Source: Candidatus Hydrogenedentota bacterium | GTDB taxonomy: Bacteria > Hydrogenedentota > Hydrogenedentia > Hydrogenedentales > CAIZGN01 | Direction: 5' to 3' | DNA length: 49,524 nucleotides | NCBI GenBank assembly: GCA_903932505.1 | Contig: CAIZGN010000691.1 | Span: 1-49,524, forward strand | Shown here: positions 36,464 through 46,617 of the stretch, piece by piece | Layout of the letters: each line of letters opens with the position of its first letter | Numbering within the stretch: the stretch's first letter is position 1 | Position numbers and translations under genes: made by a program | The notes under the pieces: model-generated | What the model saw: the letters and a program-made list of their open reading frames with translations, nothing else | What the model was told of the DNA's origin: nothing | Databases searched by the model: none

Positions 36464-38722
36464 GTGCAATTGGTTCGAAAAATAGTGCTGGAAACCGCTT
36501 TCTGCTTGCTGGTGTTGCTGTTGGTGCCACTGGCAATCCACGGCCGTGCCTTGCTGGCCGGCGGTGTGCCGCTCGATTTGAAGTCGGCTCTTTTTCAAGC
36601 GCCGTGGCAGGAAGCGCGGCCCGACGGTCTCGAAAACGCGGAAAATCCATTCACGGCCGCCCAGAGCGCGAGCTACTACCCGTGGTATCGTTTCATGAAC
36701 GATTCGATACACAATCATCGTTCGCTGCTGTGGAATCCTCTCGAGGGCTTTGGCGCACCGTTTCTCGCGGTGTGGCGAACTCGGGCCTTGTCGCTTTTTT
36801 CTTTGCCGATAATGCTACTGCCGCTAAACATCGGTATCACTTGGTCCGTGCTGCTCAAGCTCATGGTGGCGGGCTGCGCCGCCTATTACGCCGCACGGCG
36901 TTTCGGTTTGAACAGCTTGATGGCCTTGACCGTGGGGGTGGCCTACCAGTTGAGTGGGCCCATTTTTCTGCGGGTGGCGGATCCCATGGGGGATGTCATG
37001 CCGTGGTTCCCGCTGTTACTCGTCGCCGTGGAGCGCTTGCTGCTGGGCGGCCTGCGCATGTGGCCGCTCGGCGCGACGCTGGCCGCGATGATGGCCTTCG
37101 GCGGTGATCCCGGGGTTTGTGTGGCGGTTGCCTTGTTCACCCTGTTTTATCTGGTGGTGCGCTGTCTGCTTGAGTGGCGGGGTTCGTTCCTCTATCACGC
37201 CGTGACCGGCTGGATCACGCTTTGGGTCGTAGCCTTTTTTCTGGTAAGCGTGCAATGCTGGCCCTACGTTGAATTTCAGATGCAGGGCAGCCTCCAGGGA
37301 GCGGGCATTTCGCGACTGTTCATGCGGGATATGATCGCGCTGCTGGCCCCTCCGCTGCTGGATCCCACGCGGGCTGGGGATGCGGCCCGGCTGTATGTCC
37401 TGTACCCGGGCGTGGCCTCACTCTTTCTTGGGGCGCTTTGGTGGGCGGTGCGCGGACAATTGTCCATTCGCGTCCGTAGCCGGGGCGAATCGCTTTTAGT
37501 GGCGGCCATATGCCTGACGGCCGTGCCCTTTCTGGCCAACGTGATGGCACCCACGAGGTGGCGGGAACTCATGCCCAGTCCCGACAGTTTTTTTGTGGCG
37601 AATGCGTTTGTGCTGGCCTTGGTGGCCGCAACGGCCGCACAGCAGTGGCTGACGTTGAGCGCGGAGCAATGCCGAACCGTCATCCCGCGCCTTGCGTGGA
37701 GCATTCCCATATGTTGGATTGGTCTTTTTGTGGTTTGTCTCGTGTGTCTGGGGCTGCGCGGAGTGCCTTGGGGTGCGGTCTTGCTGCACCTGTCGTTTCC
37801 CCTGCTGATTGCACTGCTTGTGGTGGTGTTGCTTGGCGTGACTTTGCTGAAGCCCGATGCCCGTCTCATGGCCTTGGGCTTGTGCCTGCTTGCAGCGGGC
37901 ACGCAGGGATGGGTGTTTCGTCCTTCAATAGCCTATACCCCGCCTCAGGAGATTTTTCCCGAGACCTCGTTTATCGCATCCCTGCGGAGCCTGAACATGC
38001 GTATTGGCGGCAGCGCGGGGCTGGAAGGCTGGTCCTTGGCGGGCAGTGGCATTCCGCAAGTCTATAATCCCAGCGGGATCACTCTGGATCGCTATCGAAA
38101 TTTTTCGGAACGTATGAAGAATGACCCGCTGTTGCTGCGTCGTACGGGTGCGCGGGGACTTTTATTGACACGCGAGGACATTCAGGGTGCGTTCGCGGGG
38201 ATTCGCCCCGTGCTGCACATCAAGCAGGTCTATCCGGCCGGTGCGGTGCTATTTGAGGAACTCGGCGCGGAATCGCGGGCGCGCATCATTCACGCGGGGC
38301 GCAAGGTCGAGGCCTTTGACCCCGCCCTGCTTCGTTCGGACGGCCCGCCGATTGTGGAAGGCGTTTTTCTGCCCGAGGAAGACAAGGGCCCACCCGCCGT
38401 CGCCACCTTGACAGATTCCAAGTCCTACACGCGTGTGCCAATCCGCTTGGAGAACCCTCGTGCCGGGGTGCTCGTGCTCGCGGACGCATGGTATCCGGGA
38501 TGGATCGCCCGGGTGGACGGTGAAGAGCGCGCGGTACGTCCGGTGGATGGTATCTTCCGGGGCGTTGAGGTCAAGGAAAACGCCCGCGAGGCGGTCTTTG
38601 CCTATGAACCCAAGCCCTTCCGTTTTGGCTTGGTTGCGAGCGGTCTGAGCATCGCGGTTTTGTTGGCGGGTTATCTGCGGATTCTTTTCACCCGAGCGCA
38701 TGGGTTGCGGAATTTGAATTAA
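36464..38722 (+). CDS. YfhO-family polytopic membrane protein (putative glycosyltransferase-like)
   Basis: About 12 TM segments, ARRFGLNSLMALTVGVAYQLSGPIFLR; C-terminal LVLADAWYPGWIARVDGEERAVRPVDGIFRGVEV typical of YfhO. Confidence 0.8.
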   Translation: MQLVRKIVLETAFCLLVLLLVPLAIHGRALLAGGVPLDLKSALFQAPWQEARPDGLENAENPFTAAQSASYYPWYRFMNDSIHNHRSLLWNPLEGFGAPFLAVWRTRALSLFSLPIMLLPLNIGITWSVLLKLMVAGCAAYYAARRFGLNSLMALTVGVAYQLSGPIFLRVADPMGDVMPWFPLLLVAVERLLLGGLRMWPLGATLAAMMAFGGDPGVCVAVALFTLFYLVVRCLLEWRGSFLYHAVTGWITLWVVAFFLVSVQCWPYVEFQMQGSLQGAGISRLFMRDMIALLAPPLLDPTRAGDAARLYVLYPGVASLFLGALWWAVRGQLSIRVRSRGESLLVAAICLTAVPFLANVMAPTRWRELMPSPDSFFVANAFVLALVAATAAQQWLTLSAEQCRTVIPRLAWSIPICWIGLFVVCLVCLGLRGVPWGAVLLHLSFPLLIALLVVVLLGVTLLKPDARLMALGLCLLAAGTQGWVFRPSIAYTPPQEIFPETSFIASLRSLNMRIGGSAGLEGWSLAGSGIPQVYNPSGITLDRYRNFSERMKNDPLLLRRTGARGLLLTREDIQGAFAGIRPVLHIKQVYPAGAVLFEELGAESRARIIHAGRKVEAFDPALLRSDGPPIVEGVFLPEEDKGPPAVATLTDSKSYTRVPIRLENPRAGVLVLADAWYPGWIARVDGEERAVRPVDGIFRGVEVKENAREAVFAYEPKPFRFGLVASGLSIAVLLAGYLRILFTRAHGLRNLN

Positions 38723-38776
38723 GGTTTATTGGTGAGGATGGGGGCCTGCTGGCTGGGGCGAGGAGTGCTTTTTCGT

Positions 38777-39505
38777 ATGCTCTATATTGGTGATGTTCCT
38801 CTGGATGGGGCACCGCGAATCGCGCTAGCCGTTCGCGATGGGGTGGATCGCGCGCAGATTGATGTGCAAATGGGGGAGGGGGTGGACCTTGTTGAACTGC
38901 GGATTGACCAATTCTCATCCCGTGACCCCGCGTATGTCCTCAACGAGGTGGGGCGGTATTCGGGGGTGCCGGTGTTGGCCACCATCCGCATGGCCGCAGA
39001 GGGTGGTGCTTGGAATGGGTCGGAAGAAGAGCGCTTGGCCTTGTACCGGGCCGTGTTGCCGCTCGTGCAGGCGGTGGACGTAGAACTAGCCGCAGAATCG
39101 ACGGTCGTGGCGCTGGCCCCCGAAGCCAAGGCAGCCGGGAAGCCACTGATCGGCTCGTTTCATGATTTTCATGCCACCCCTTCAACCGAAACCTTGGCAG
39201 CACTCTTTGAACGGGGAAAGCAGCTGGGGGTGGATGTGGTGAAGGTGGCGGCGTTCTGCAATTGCAGTGAAGACCTCTATAGGCTGGCCAGGTTTACCCT
39301 TGATCATACTGACGATCCGGTCATTGTCATCGGGATGGGCGAGCACGGTGCGCCGTCGCGAATCCTGTTTCCGGGCTTGGCCTCGCGGCTTACCTATACC
39401 TTTCTGGGGGAACCGACCGCGCCCGGACAGTTGAACTGCGCGGCCACTATCCAGTATCTTTCAGGAATCTTCCCCGGCTTCAGACGGAACCGGGAAAAGA
39501 CGTGA
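38777..39505 (+). CDS. aroD: Type I 3-dehydroquinate dehydratase
   Basis: DLVELRIDQFSS, VPVLATIRMAAEGGAW, LIGSFHDFHATPS, VVKVAAFCNCSEDL, IGMGEHGAPSRIL. Confidence 0.9.
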   Translation: MLYIGDVPLDGAPRIALAVRDGVDRAQIDVQMGEGVDLVELRIDQFSSRDPAYVLNEVGRYSGVPVLATIRMAAEGGAWNGSEEERLALYRAVLPLVQAVDVELAAESTVVALAPEAKAAGKPLIGSFHDFHATPSTETLAALFERGKQLGVDVVKVAAFCNCSEDLYRLARFTLDHTDDPVIVIGMGEHGAPSRILFPGLASRLTYTFLGEPTAPGQLNCAATIQYLSGIFPGFRRNREKT

Positions 39506-39535
39506 TACGGTTCTTGAGGCGAAAGAGGAGGGCGC

Positions 39536-39688
39536 ATGCAGCACGCGATTATTATTCAGTCCAATGGCAAGGGCAAGAATGAGTTGGAGAACCTTTTAAG
39601 TCAGGGGTATACGTTGGTCTCGGTCACCGTGAACAACAGCCCCAGTTACAATGATTTCCTGGTTATCCTGGAAGATCACAAGGATTAA
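39536..39688 (+). CDS. Small hypothetical protein (50 aa), below ORF-track cutoff
   Basis: MQHAIIIQSNGKGKNELENLLSQGYTLVSVTVNNSPSYNDFLVILEDHKD*; AGAGGAGGGC SD upstream. Confidence 0.65.
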   Translation: MQHAIIIQSNGKGKNELENLLSQGYTLVSVTVNNSPSYNDFLVILEDHKD

Positions 39689-39728
39689 GCGCTAATACCG
39701 CTTGCAACCGTTAGAAAGATCGAAAATC

Positions 39729-40964
39729 ATGAATCCCCTTGTCCGGACCAAACTGTCGATTATGATGTTCCTGAATTTCTTTGTCTGGGGGGCGTGGTTT
39801 GTGACGTTGGCCACCTATTTGAGTGCCGGGCTTAAGTTCGAGCCGGGCGCGATTGCGGCGGCATACAGCACCACCAACTGGGGCGCAATTATTTCCCCGT
39901 TTTTCATCGGCATGATCGCCGACCGCTTTTTCTCCGCCGAGCGGGTGCTGGGCTTCTTGCATCTCGCGGGCGCGGTTGTACTCTACTACGCGACCAGCAT
40001 CACCGACCCCGGTGCCTTGTTCTGGACCTTGGTCTTGTATGCCATGTGCTACATGCCCAGTCTCGCCCTGACCAATGCCATTTCCTTCCACCAGATGAAG
40101 GATCCGGAAAAGGAGTTCCCCGGTATTCGTGTGTGCGGCACTTTGGGATGGATCGTGGCGGGCTTGTCCATTTCGGTGCTCGGCATTAAGGAAGCCTCCT
40201 CCGCCCCGCTGATGCTGGCCGCAGGCGCTTCCGTGGCGATGGGCCTGTTCTCGTTTGTGCTTCCGAACACCCCGCCGAAGTCCCGCGGCAAAAAGGTCAC
40301 CGTCCGCGACGTGCTGGGTCTGGATGCGCTTGACCTCCTCAAAGATCCTTCGTTCGCCGTTTTCATTCTGGCATCATTGCTTATCTGCATTCCGCTGGCG
40401 TTTTACTACACCTACGCGAACATGTACTTCAACGAAATAGGTATGGTTAACGTCGCCGGTAAAATGACCATGGGGCAGATGTCCGAGGTCATCTTTATGC
40501 TGCTGCTGCCGCTGCTGCTTACGCGCATTGGAGTCAAAAAGACCCTCATCATAGGCATGTTGGCCTGGTTCCTCCGTTATTTCCTCTTTGCCTATGGCAA
40601 CGTGGGCAGCCTGTCCTTCATGCTCTACACCGGCATTCTCCTGCACGGCATTTGCTACGACTTCTTCTTCGTGACCGCGATGATTTATGTGGACAACGAA
40701 ACGCCGTTGAAGATACGCGCGAGTGCGCAGGGCTTCTTCGCCTTTATTTCCTATGGTGTGGGCATGGTCGTCGGCAATATTGTCGCCGGCATTGTGGGCA
40801 ACATGTTTACCACCTCGGCCGCCGATGGTACCAAGATTCACGACTGGTCGAAGATCTGGATGGCACCCTGCCTCATGGCATTGGTGGTCGTCGTGCTCTT
40901 CCTTTTGTTCTTCAAGGAACGTCCGCGGGTGTCCCATGAGGACGGTGCCGACGTCAAAGCCTGA
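39729..40964 (+). CDS. MFS nucleoside:proton symporter family (NupG/XapB-like)
   Basis: MNPLVRTKLSIMMFLNFFVWGAWFVTLATYL; GIRVCGTLGWIVAGL; 12-TM pattern. Confidence 0.88.
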   Translation: MNPLVRTKLSIMMFLNFFVWGAWFVTLATYLSAGLKFEPGAIAAAYSTTNWGAIISPFFIGMIADRFFSAERVLGFLHLAGAVVLYYATSITDPGALFWTLVLYAMCYMPSLALTNAISFHQMKDPEKEFPGIRVCGTLGWIVAGLSISVLGIKEASSAPLMLAAGASVAMGLFSFVLPNTPPKSRGKKVTVRDVLGLDALDLLKDPSFAVFILASLLICIPLAFYYTYANMYFNEIGMVNVAGKMTMGQMSEVIFMLLLPLLLTRIGVKKTLIIGMLAWFLRYFLFAYGNVGSLSFMLYTGILLHGICYDFFFVTAMIYVDNETPLKIRASAQGFFAFISYGVGMVVGNIVAGIVGNMFTTSAADGTKIHDWSKIWMAPCLMALVVVVLFLLFFKERPRVSHEDGADVKA

Positions 40965-40986
40965 TTCGATTAAACGTTAACCTGGA

Positions 40987-41027
40987 GGACGCGGCGAACC
41001 CCTCACTCGTGGAGGTTCGCCGCGTCC
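40987..41027. repeat. Perfect 14-bp inverted repeat (hairpin) between nucleoside transporter and radical SAM gene
   Basis: GGACGCGGCGAACC (40987-41000) / GGTTCGCCGCGTCC (41014-41027); no U-tract. Confidence 0.85.
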
Positions 41028-41069
41028 GTGTTCATCTACGTTCATATTTGCAACCCCTTGGGATCTTCC

Positions 41070-43715
41070 ATGAATCTACGCAATGTCCTTTTGAATGAAA
41101 TTCTGCCCGCCGTGACGAAGCCTGGTCGCTATCTGGGTAGCGAACTGCATTCGGTTCACAAAGATCCAGCGACGGTGGATCTGCGGATTGGCCTGTGCTT
41201 TCCCGACCTCTACGAACTGGGCTTGGGGAATCTCGGGCTTCATATCCTGTACGCCATTTTGAACCGGATGGACCGGGTGTGGGCCGAGCGGATCTACACC
41301 CCCGCGCCGGATCTGGAGACGGAGTTGCGTGCGCGTGGCTTGCCCCTCTTTCTTCAGGAATCCAAGGATTCGCTGGACACGGCCCACGCCATCGGTTTTT
41401 CCCTGCAATCCGAATTGACCTATGTGAATGTGCTCAACGCGCTTGATTTGGCAGGGATTCCGGTGCGGAGTGCGGATCGCACCGAGGCCCACCCGCTCAT
41501 CTTTGCGGGTGGCCCCACCACCAGCAATCCCGAGCCGATGGCGCCCTTTATGGATTTCTTTCTCATCGGCGACGGGGAGGAGGCGATTGTCGAAATCGCC
41601 GACACCCTGCTGGCGTTGCCCGGTGCCCCGCGCGCTGAACAGTTGGAGGCCTTGTCAAAGATTGGCGGGGTGTATGTGCCCGCGCTGTACCCCACAGAGA
41701 CCCTGTCGGACGGGCGCGTGCTGCCCCGTGCGGACGCGCCCAAGATCGTCCGCCGCATGGTGCGTGACCTGAATAGCACCGCCTTCCCCGAGGATTACCT
41801 CACGCCCTTCACCCAGTTGGTGCATGACGGCATTGGCATCGAAGTACTGCGCGGTTGTACGCAGGGTTGCCGCTTTTGTCACGCGGGCATGGTATCGCGT
41901 CCGGTGCGCGAACGAAGCGCGGACGAAGTCGAGCGGCTGCTCAACCGAACGTTGGCCTCCACCGGTATTGAAGGGGTGGCTTTGGTTTCACTGTCCACCT
42001 GCGACCATTCGCGTGCGCGCGCCTTGGTGTGTCAGGCCGCAGAACGGGCACACGCCGCGCACACCTCCGTGTCGCTGCCCTCCCTGCGTCTGGACTCGTT
42101 TTCGGTGGAACTCGCGGAAATGGTGGCCGGGGTGCGGCGCAGTGGACTCACTTTCGCACCAGAAGCGGGTACGGCCCGCTTGCGGGCGGTCATCAACAAG
42201 AACGTGTCGGATGAGGCGCTCATCGACCTGTCCGTGGAGGCTTTCCGCCGGGGGTGGCCACATGTAAAAACGTATTTCATGATTGGCTTGCCCACGGAAA
42301 CCGATGAGGATGTGTTGGCGATTGCCGACCTCTGTGTGCGCACCCTGCGCGCGGGCCGGGCGGTGGATCAGCGCGCCGCCGTGCGCACCGGGGTATCCGC
42401 CTTTGTGCCAAAGCCGGGCACACCGTTTCAGTGGGCGCGTCAGATCGGGCTTGAGGAAACAATCCAGAAACACGAGCTACTGTCGGCAGCTTTCAAGAAG
42501 CACCCGGCCATTAAGTTCGGCCGCCATGAACCAGCCGCCTCCTTCATCGAGGGTTTGCTCGCCCGCGCGGACCGTCGCGCGGCGAACCTGATTGAAGCCG
42601 CGTGGAAACGCGGCGCAGGCTTGGAAACCTGGTCGGAACGACTCAATCTGCGCGCCTGGATGGAGGCCGTTGAGGAAGTGGGCTACGATGTGGCCGGGCA
42701 ACTCGGCGAGCGGTCGCTCGAGGAGCGTCTGCCTTGGGACCATATCGACACGCTCGTGTCTCGCGCATGGCTGGAGGAAGAGTGGGCGCGCTCGCAGCGC
42801 ATGGAGACTCTGCCCGATTGCCGACAGGGTCGCTGCAATCGTTGCGGCGTTTCCGAGCGGGTTCCGGAACTCTGCGCACAGATGCTGGAAAACCACCGCC
42901 AGGGTCGCGCGGAAGAACCGGTCGTTTTTGTGCCTGCGCCCGATGCCATGGGAGAAACAGTGCCACCCCCGAAGCAGCGGATGCGTTTGCGCATTGGCCG
43001 CGAGGGCGAGGCTCGTCTGCTGAGCCATCTGGAACTGCAAAGCGTGTGGATACGCGCGCTGCGCCGGGCCGAGGCACCGCTGGCCTACACCCAGGGATTT
43101 CACGCCCATCCCCGGATGAATTTTTCGACAGCCGCACCGCTGGGCGAGGAAAGTCACGCAGACTTTTTGGATGTCTTCATGATGGAGGAATGTGATCCTT
43201 CAGCCTTGGAAGCGCGGTTGCGCGCAACCCTTCCCATGGGCTTTCTGTTGTTGGGCGCGGGGCCGGTTCCCTTGAATGCACCGTCGTTGATGAGCAGCGT
43301 CGCGGGCTTTCGATACCGATTTTATGTCGAGGGGGACTCGACCGAATTATCGCGGCAGGTGGAGGCACTGCTGGCGCAGGACAGCATCATGGTGGGGCGC
43401 AGTGTGAAAGCAGGACAATCCCCCCACGGACGAAAGGGTGGCCCCCGCAAGAAGATGATTTCGATGGATTTACGTCCGCTCATCCGCGAATTGAAGGTGA
43501 CGGGCACGGACGCTGACGGCGTGGTGCTTTCCTTTACGACAATGCTGCACGACAAGCGGCTTGCAAAGCCGAAAGAGATTCTCGAACTGCTGCAACTTTC
43601 CCCTGCGAAGGTGCGAGTGGTGAAGGAAGAGACATTCTTGTCGGACGAAGCATCAACCGGCGCGTCCGGCGGAGAATTCAGCGACAAAGTCGAGGATGAT
43701 GCCGACGATGTGTGA
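41070..43715 (+). CDS. TIGR03960-type B12-binding-like radical SAM protein fused to DUF2344 domain
   Basis: GLCFPDLYELGLGNLGLHILYAILN; radical SAM CTQGCRFCHAG; C-terminal RLRIGREGEARLLSHLELQSVWIRALRRAEAPLAYTQGFHAHPRM (DUF2344). Confidence 0.92.
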   Translation: MNLRNVLLNEILPAVTKPGRYLGSELHSVHKDPATVDLRIGLCFPDLYELGLGNLGLHILYAILNRMDRVWAERIYTPAPDLETELRARGLPLFLQESKDSLDTAHAIGFSLQSELTYVNVLNALDLAGIPVRSADRTEAHPLIFAGGPTTSNPEPMAPFMDFFLIGDGEEAIVEIADTLLALPGAPRAEQLEALSKIGGVYVPALYPTETLSDGRVLPRADAPKIVRRMVRDLNSTAFPEDYLTPFTQLVHDGIGIEVLRGCTQGCRFCHAGMVSRPVRERSADEVERLLNRTLASTGIEGVALVSLSTCDHSRARALVCQAAERAHAAHTSVSLPSLRLDSFSVELAEMVAGVRRSGLTFAPEAGTARLRAVINKNVSDEALIDLSVEAFRRGWPHVKTYFMIGLPTETDEDVLAIADLCVRTLRAGRAVDQRAAVRTGVSAFVPKPGTPFQWARQIGLEETIQKHELLSAAFKKHPAIKFGRHEPAASFIEGLLARADRRAANLIEAAWKRGAGLETWSERLNLRAWMEAVEEVGYDVAGQLGERSLEERLPWDHIDTLVSRAWLEEEWARSQRMETLPDCRQGRCNRCGVSERVPELCAQMLENHRQGRAEEPVVFVPAPDAMGETVPPPKQRMRLRIGREGEARLLSHLELQSVWIRALRRAEAPLAYTQGFHAHPRMNFSTAAPLGEESHADFLDVFMMEECDPSALEARLRATLPMGFLLLGAGPVPLNAPSLMSSVAGFRYRFYVEGDSTELSRQVEALLAQDSIMVGRSVKAGQSPHGRKGGPRKKMISMDLRPLIRELKVTGTDADGVVLSFTTMLHDKRLAKPKEILELLQLSPAKVRVVKEETFLSDEASTGASGGEFSDKVEDDADDV

Positions 43716-44489
43716 GGCGATACCGAAGGAAATGACGATGCCGTAAAGCGCGAGTCCGGCCTGCGAAGCGCGCTTGAGGCTGTAATCCCAACCCTTGGTG
43801 AGCGGCATCGCACTGAGCAGGGCGATGGGGGTGCAGCACACGAAGGCCCAGAAAAACAGGGAGCTTTCCCGCGCGGCCAGCCATCCCCAATCGCCCACAT
43901 CCGGCACGGGGCGCTTGAGCAATTGTTCATGCAGGAAGAACACGAGCCGCAGCGCATAGTGGCCGACCCATCCAATCAGAACGGCGGCAATCAGGGTACC
44001 GGCGAAGCGTGCAGCCGCCAATCCGTAGCGAATCTTGGGGAAGTCGGGATGCCCCGGGCGAAAGTACAAGCTGATAAAGCAAACAAGGTAGGCGAGAAGG
44101 GTCAGGGGGCCGAGCGCGAGTCCAAGCAGAACCGCAACGGTCCGCACCATCCACGCAGGGAAATCAAGAAAGCGCGAGATCCCGGCACATACGCCGAGCC
44201 AGACGCGCCCTTCCATTTCGAGAGAAAAACGACGGCTGGGGGCGGGGTTTCGTCGTGCGGCCCAATCCGCTTGTTGCTCCGCCGGTCCCAGCTTTGCCAG
44301 CAGGGCTTGGATTTCTTCATCCGTGGCCCCCTCAGCATTGAGGGTCGCAATTTGCCGGTCAATCTTGGATTGAACGGACTCCAAGGCCTGATCGCGTTCC
44401 CGTTCCGGGAGTTTGGCGGATTCGAGCGCGACAGCTGCGTCGCGCATATAGCGCTGTACTAGCATTTGCTGTCGCGGGGTCAAATTCAT
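43653..44489 (-). CDS. PspC-domain membrane protein
   Basis: FSLEMEGRVWLGVCAGISRFLDFPAWMVRTVAVLLGLALGPLTLLAYLVCF (PspC). 63-nt convergent overlap with the upstream gene. Confidence 0.88.
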   Translation of the reverse strand: MNLTPRQQMLVQRYMRDAAVALESAKLPERERDQALESVQSKIDRQIATLNAEGATDEEIQALLAKLGPAEQQADWAARRNPAPSRRFSLEMEGRVWLGVCAGISRFLDFPAWMVRTVAVLLGLALGPLTLLAYLVCFISLYFRPGHPDFPKIRYGLAAARFAGTLIAAVLIGWVGHYALRLVFFLHEQLLKRPVPDVGDWGWLAARESSLFFWAFVCCTPIALLSAMPLTKGWDYSLKRASQAGLALYGIVISFGIASHIVGIILDFVAEFSAGRAG

Positions 44490-44585
44490 AGCTCCTCCTT
44501 AGGTAATGGTCGCCAGTATAGATCAGGTGTTCACTTCCAGTCCATCGGACAAACCGGGCTAGCGATCGCAGGCAAACCCCGGTCC

Positions 44586-45554
44586 CTAAGTCCGTTCGTT
44601 CTCTTCGGGATAGTGAAGAAAAGGGACTTTACGCCATTGCGAAGGATCGAAGGCCCCCGTTTTTCGGGTATAGCCAATCGACGTGTAGGTGGGGCTGAGC
44701 GGGAGTCCGCAGCCAGATCCCACAAAGCCTGGAGCCGGGAAGTGCAGGGTTTCCTGCCACCATGGTTCATCGAAGTACACGCGGACGACATCAAGGTCAC
44801 CCGCATCGTCGCAGTACAGCAGTCCATCGGTCACAAGGCGCGGCCACAAGGCCTTGAGGCAGTCGCGGGTGGAAGATTCAAGGTCGACGTCCAGAAAGGC
44901 AAAAGCCACTGGGCTGTCGATTTGGTGCAGGGAATCCTCAAAAAAGCCTTGGATAAAGTCGCATACCGACAGTGCACCGCCTCGAGCGATGTTCTCCCGC
45001 ACTTCATCAAGGGTTCCGGTGAATTGTCCGGCCTGATAGTGACCATAGACCCGCGTATGAAGCCCAACATGGCGTTTGGTGCCATCGTCGGGGAGACCCT
45101 GAAAGGAATCACAGACCTTCAATCGGCGTTCGGTGCGCTGGCAGACGAGCGAGAGGCTCGCCGAGCATGCTCCCTTCCACACCCCGCATTCGACCACATC
45201 GCCGACCACCGTTGGGGGAATCTGGAGAATCTCCCGGGCAAGCACCAGATGGACGCTCAGCGGGGTGCCGGATTGAATGGTCGCGATATTACGCTGGAAA
45301 CTCTCAACGAGCGTCTGTCGTTCTTTGGGTGTGAGACCATACGCCTCCCCGTAGGGGCGGTGGATGAAATCATCGATAAGCTGGGCCGTCCAGGAGGTGG
45401 CCCCGATCGCGCGTAACTCCCGGGCGAAAATGGCCTGAAAAACAGGATATTTAGTGCCGAGCCGGTACAGAACCCGCAGCACCGCCTTGGGAAGCCCGAA
45501 GAGGGCCGCAGGTAACTGGTGTTGCGTGTCCATGTGCGGAATATAGAGCAACAC
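44586..45554 (-). CDS. TylF/MycF-family O-methyltransferase
   Basis: GDVVECGVWKGACSASLSLV; RRLKVCDSFQGLP; FAFLDVDLESSTRDCLKALWPRLVTDGLLYCDDAG. Confidence 0.85.
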   Translation of the reverse strand: MLLYIPHMDTQHQLPAALFGLPKAVLRVLYRLGTKYPVFQAIFARELRAIGATSWTAQLIDDFIHRPYGEAYGLTPKERQTLVESFQRNIATIQSGTPLSVHLVLAREILQIPPTVVGDVVECGVWKGACSASLSLVCQRTERRLKVCDSFQGLPDDGTKRHVGLHTRVYGHYQAGQFTGTLDEVRENIARGGALSVCDFIQGFFEDSLHQIDSPVAFAFLDVDLESSTRDCLKALWPRLVTDGLLYCDDAGDLDVVRVYFDEPWWQETLHFPAPGFVGSGCGLPLSPTYTSIGYTRKTGAFDPSQWRKVPFLHYPEENERT

Positions 45555-45639
45555 CTACCGTGTTTTCAATGGGAAGGGGGTGTGGCTGGGGTTTCGTGGT
45601 ACACTACCAATAACTGGAAACGAGGGAGCGTATTGCCGT

Positions 45640-46512
45640 ATGGGCGAGTTTCGCGACAAGTTAATCAAGATGATGGATGTCGTCCAGGATCTTCCGACGC
45701 TTCCCCAGATATCGTTCGAGTTGGAGCGTTTATTGCACTCCAGCGCGGCTGGCGCGGAGGATGTCGCTCTGATTATCGAGCGTGATCTGAGTCTTTCGGC
45801 CACGTTGCTGAAGACTGCAAATTCGGCGTTTTTCCTCACCAGCAGTTCCGGTGGCATTGACACGGTACGCAACGCGGTGGCCCGGCTGGGGTTTCGCGAG
45901 GTGGGGGATATTGTCCGAACTGTCGAGATCATTCGCTCCTTCAAGGGAAAAGGCCCGCATCTGGACCACGAGCACTTCTGGAAGCACAACCTGATGGTGG
46001 GCACCACCGCCCGCTTCATTCATCAGGACGCCAAGGTGCCCAACGCCTTTTCCGAGGAAGAGGTCTATATGCCCGGTCTGTTGCATGACATCGGAAAGCT
46101 GATTCTCGACCAGTATTTCTCCGAGGATTTTATTCAGGTGCAGCAGGAGGCGGCAGATCGGGGAATTCCGCTCGAAACAGCCGAACAGGAGTTGCTGGGT
46201 ATCGACCATGGCGAGGTCGGGGGTATTTTCCTGCAGCATTGGGATTTGCCGGAAGCAATTATCGAGAGCGTCAAGTGGCATCATCGCCCGGATCAGTGTC
46301 CGAAGGAGTTCCGGGTCCTGGCCACACAGGTCTGGATCGCCAATTTGCTGGTGCAAAGCTCAGAGGATAGCCAGGAAGCGGTGGAAGGCATGGCGTCCGG
46401 CTATGAGGGCGTTTGGCAGGCCATGGGCATCCCCGTGGAGGCTGTGCCCGGGATTCTCAAGAAGGTTTCGTCCGATTTCAGGGGTTCGGCCGCGCTTCTT
46501 GGCTTGCTTTGA
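45640..46512 (+). CDS. HDOD-domain signalling protein
   Basis: DLPTLPQISFELERLLHS...LLKTANSAFFLTSSSGGIDTVRNAVARLGFREV...GLLHDIGKLILDQYF. Confidence 0.9.
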   Translation: MGEFRDKLIKMMDVVQDLPTLPQISFELERLLHSSAAGAEDVALIIERDLSLSATLLKTANSAFFLTSSSGGIDTVRNAVARLGFREVGDIVRTVEIIRSFKGKGPHLDHEHFWKHNLMVGTTARFIHQDAKVPNAFSEEEVYMPGLLHDIGKLILDQYFSEDFIQVQQEAADRGIPLETAEQELLGIDHGEVGGIFLQHWDLPEAIIESVKWHHRPDQCPKEFRVLATQVWIANLLVQSSEDSQEAVEGMASGYEGVWQAMGIPVEAVPGILKKVSSDFRGSAALLGLL

Positions 46513-46543
46513 TGGATTTTTTTGTGCTTTTCGCTTAACCGCA

Positions 46544-46573
46544 TTGCCTCCCACGGGCCGCGCAAGGTATACT
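46544..46573 (+). promoter_or_regulatory. Candidate sigma70 promoter TTGCCT-N18-TATACT
   Basis: TTGCCT 46544-46549, 18 nt, TATACT 46568-46573; upstream of the DAHP synthase gene. Confidence 0.5.
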
Positions 46574-46617
46574 TGGCATCCGGAGGGGGTTATGCATTCA
46601 GACAGGAAACAATCGTC

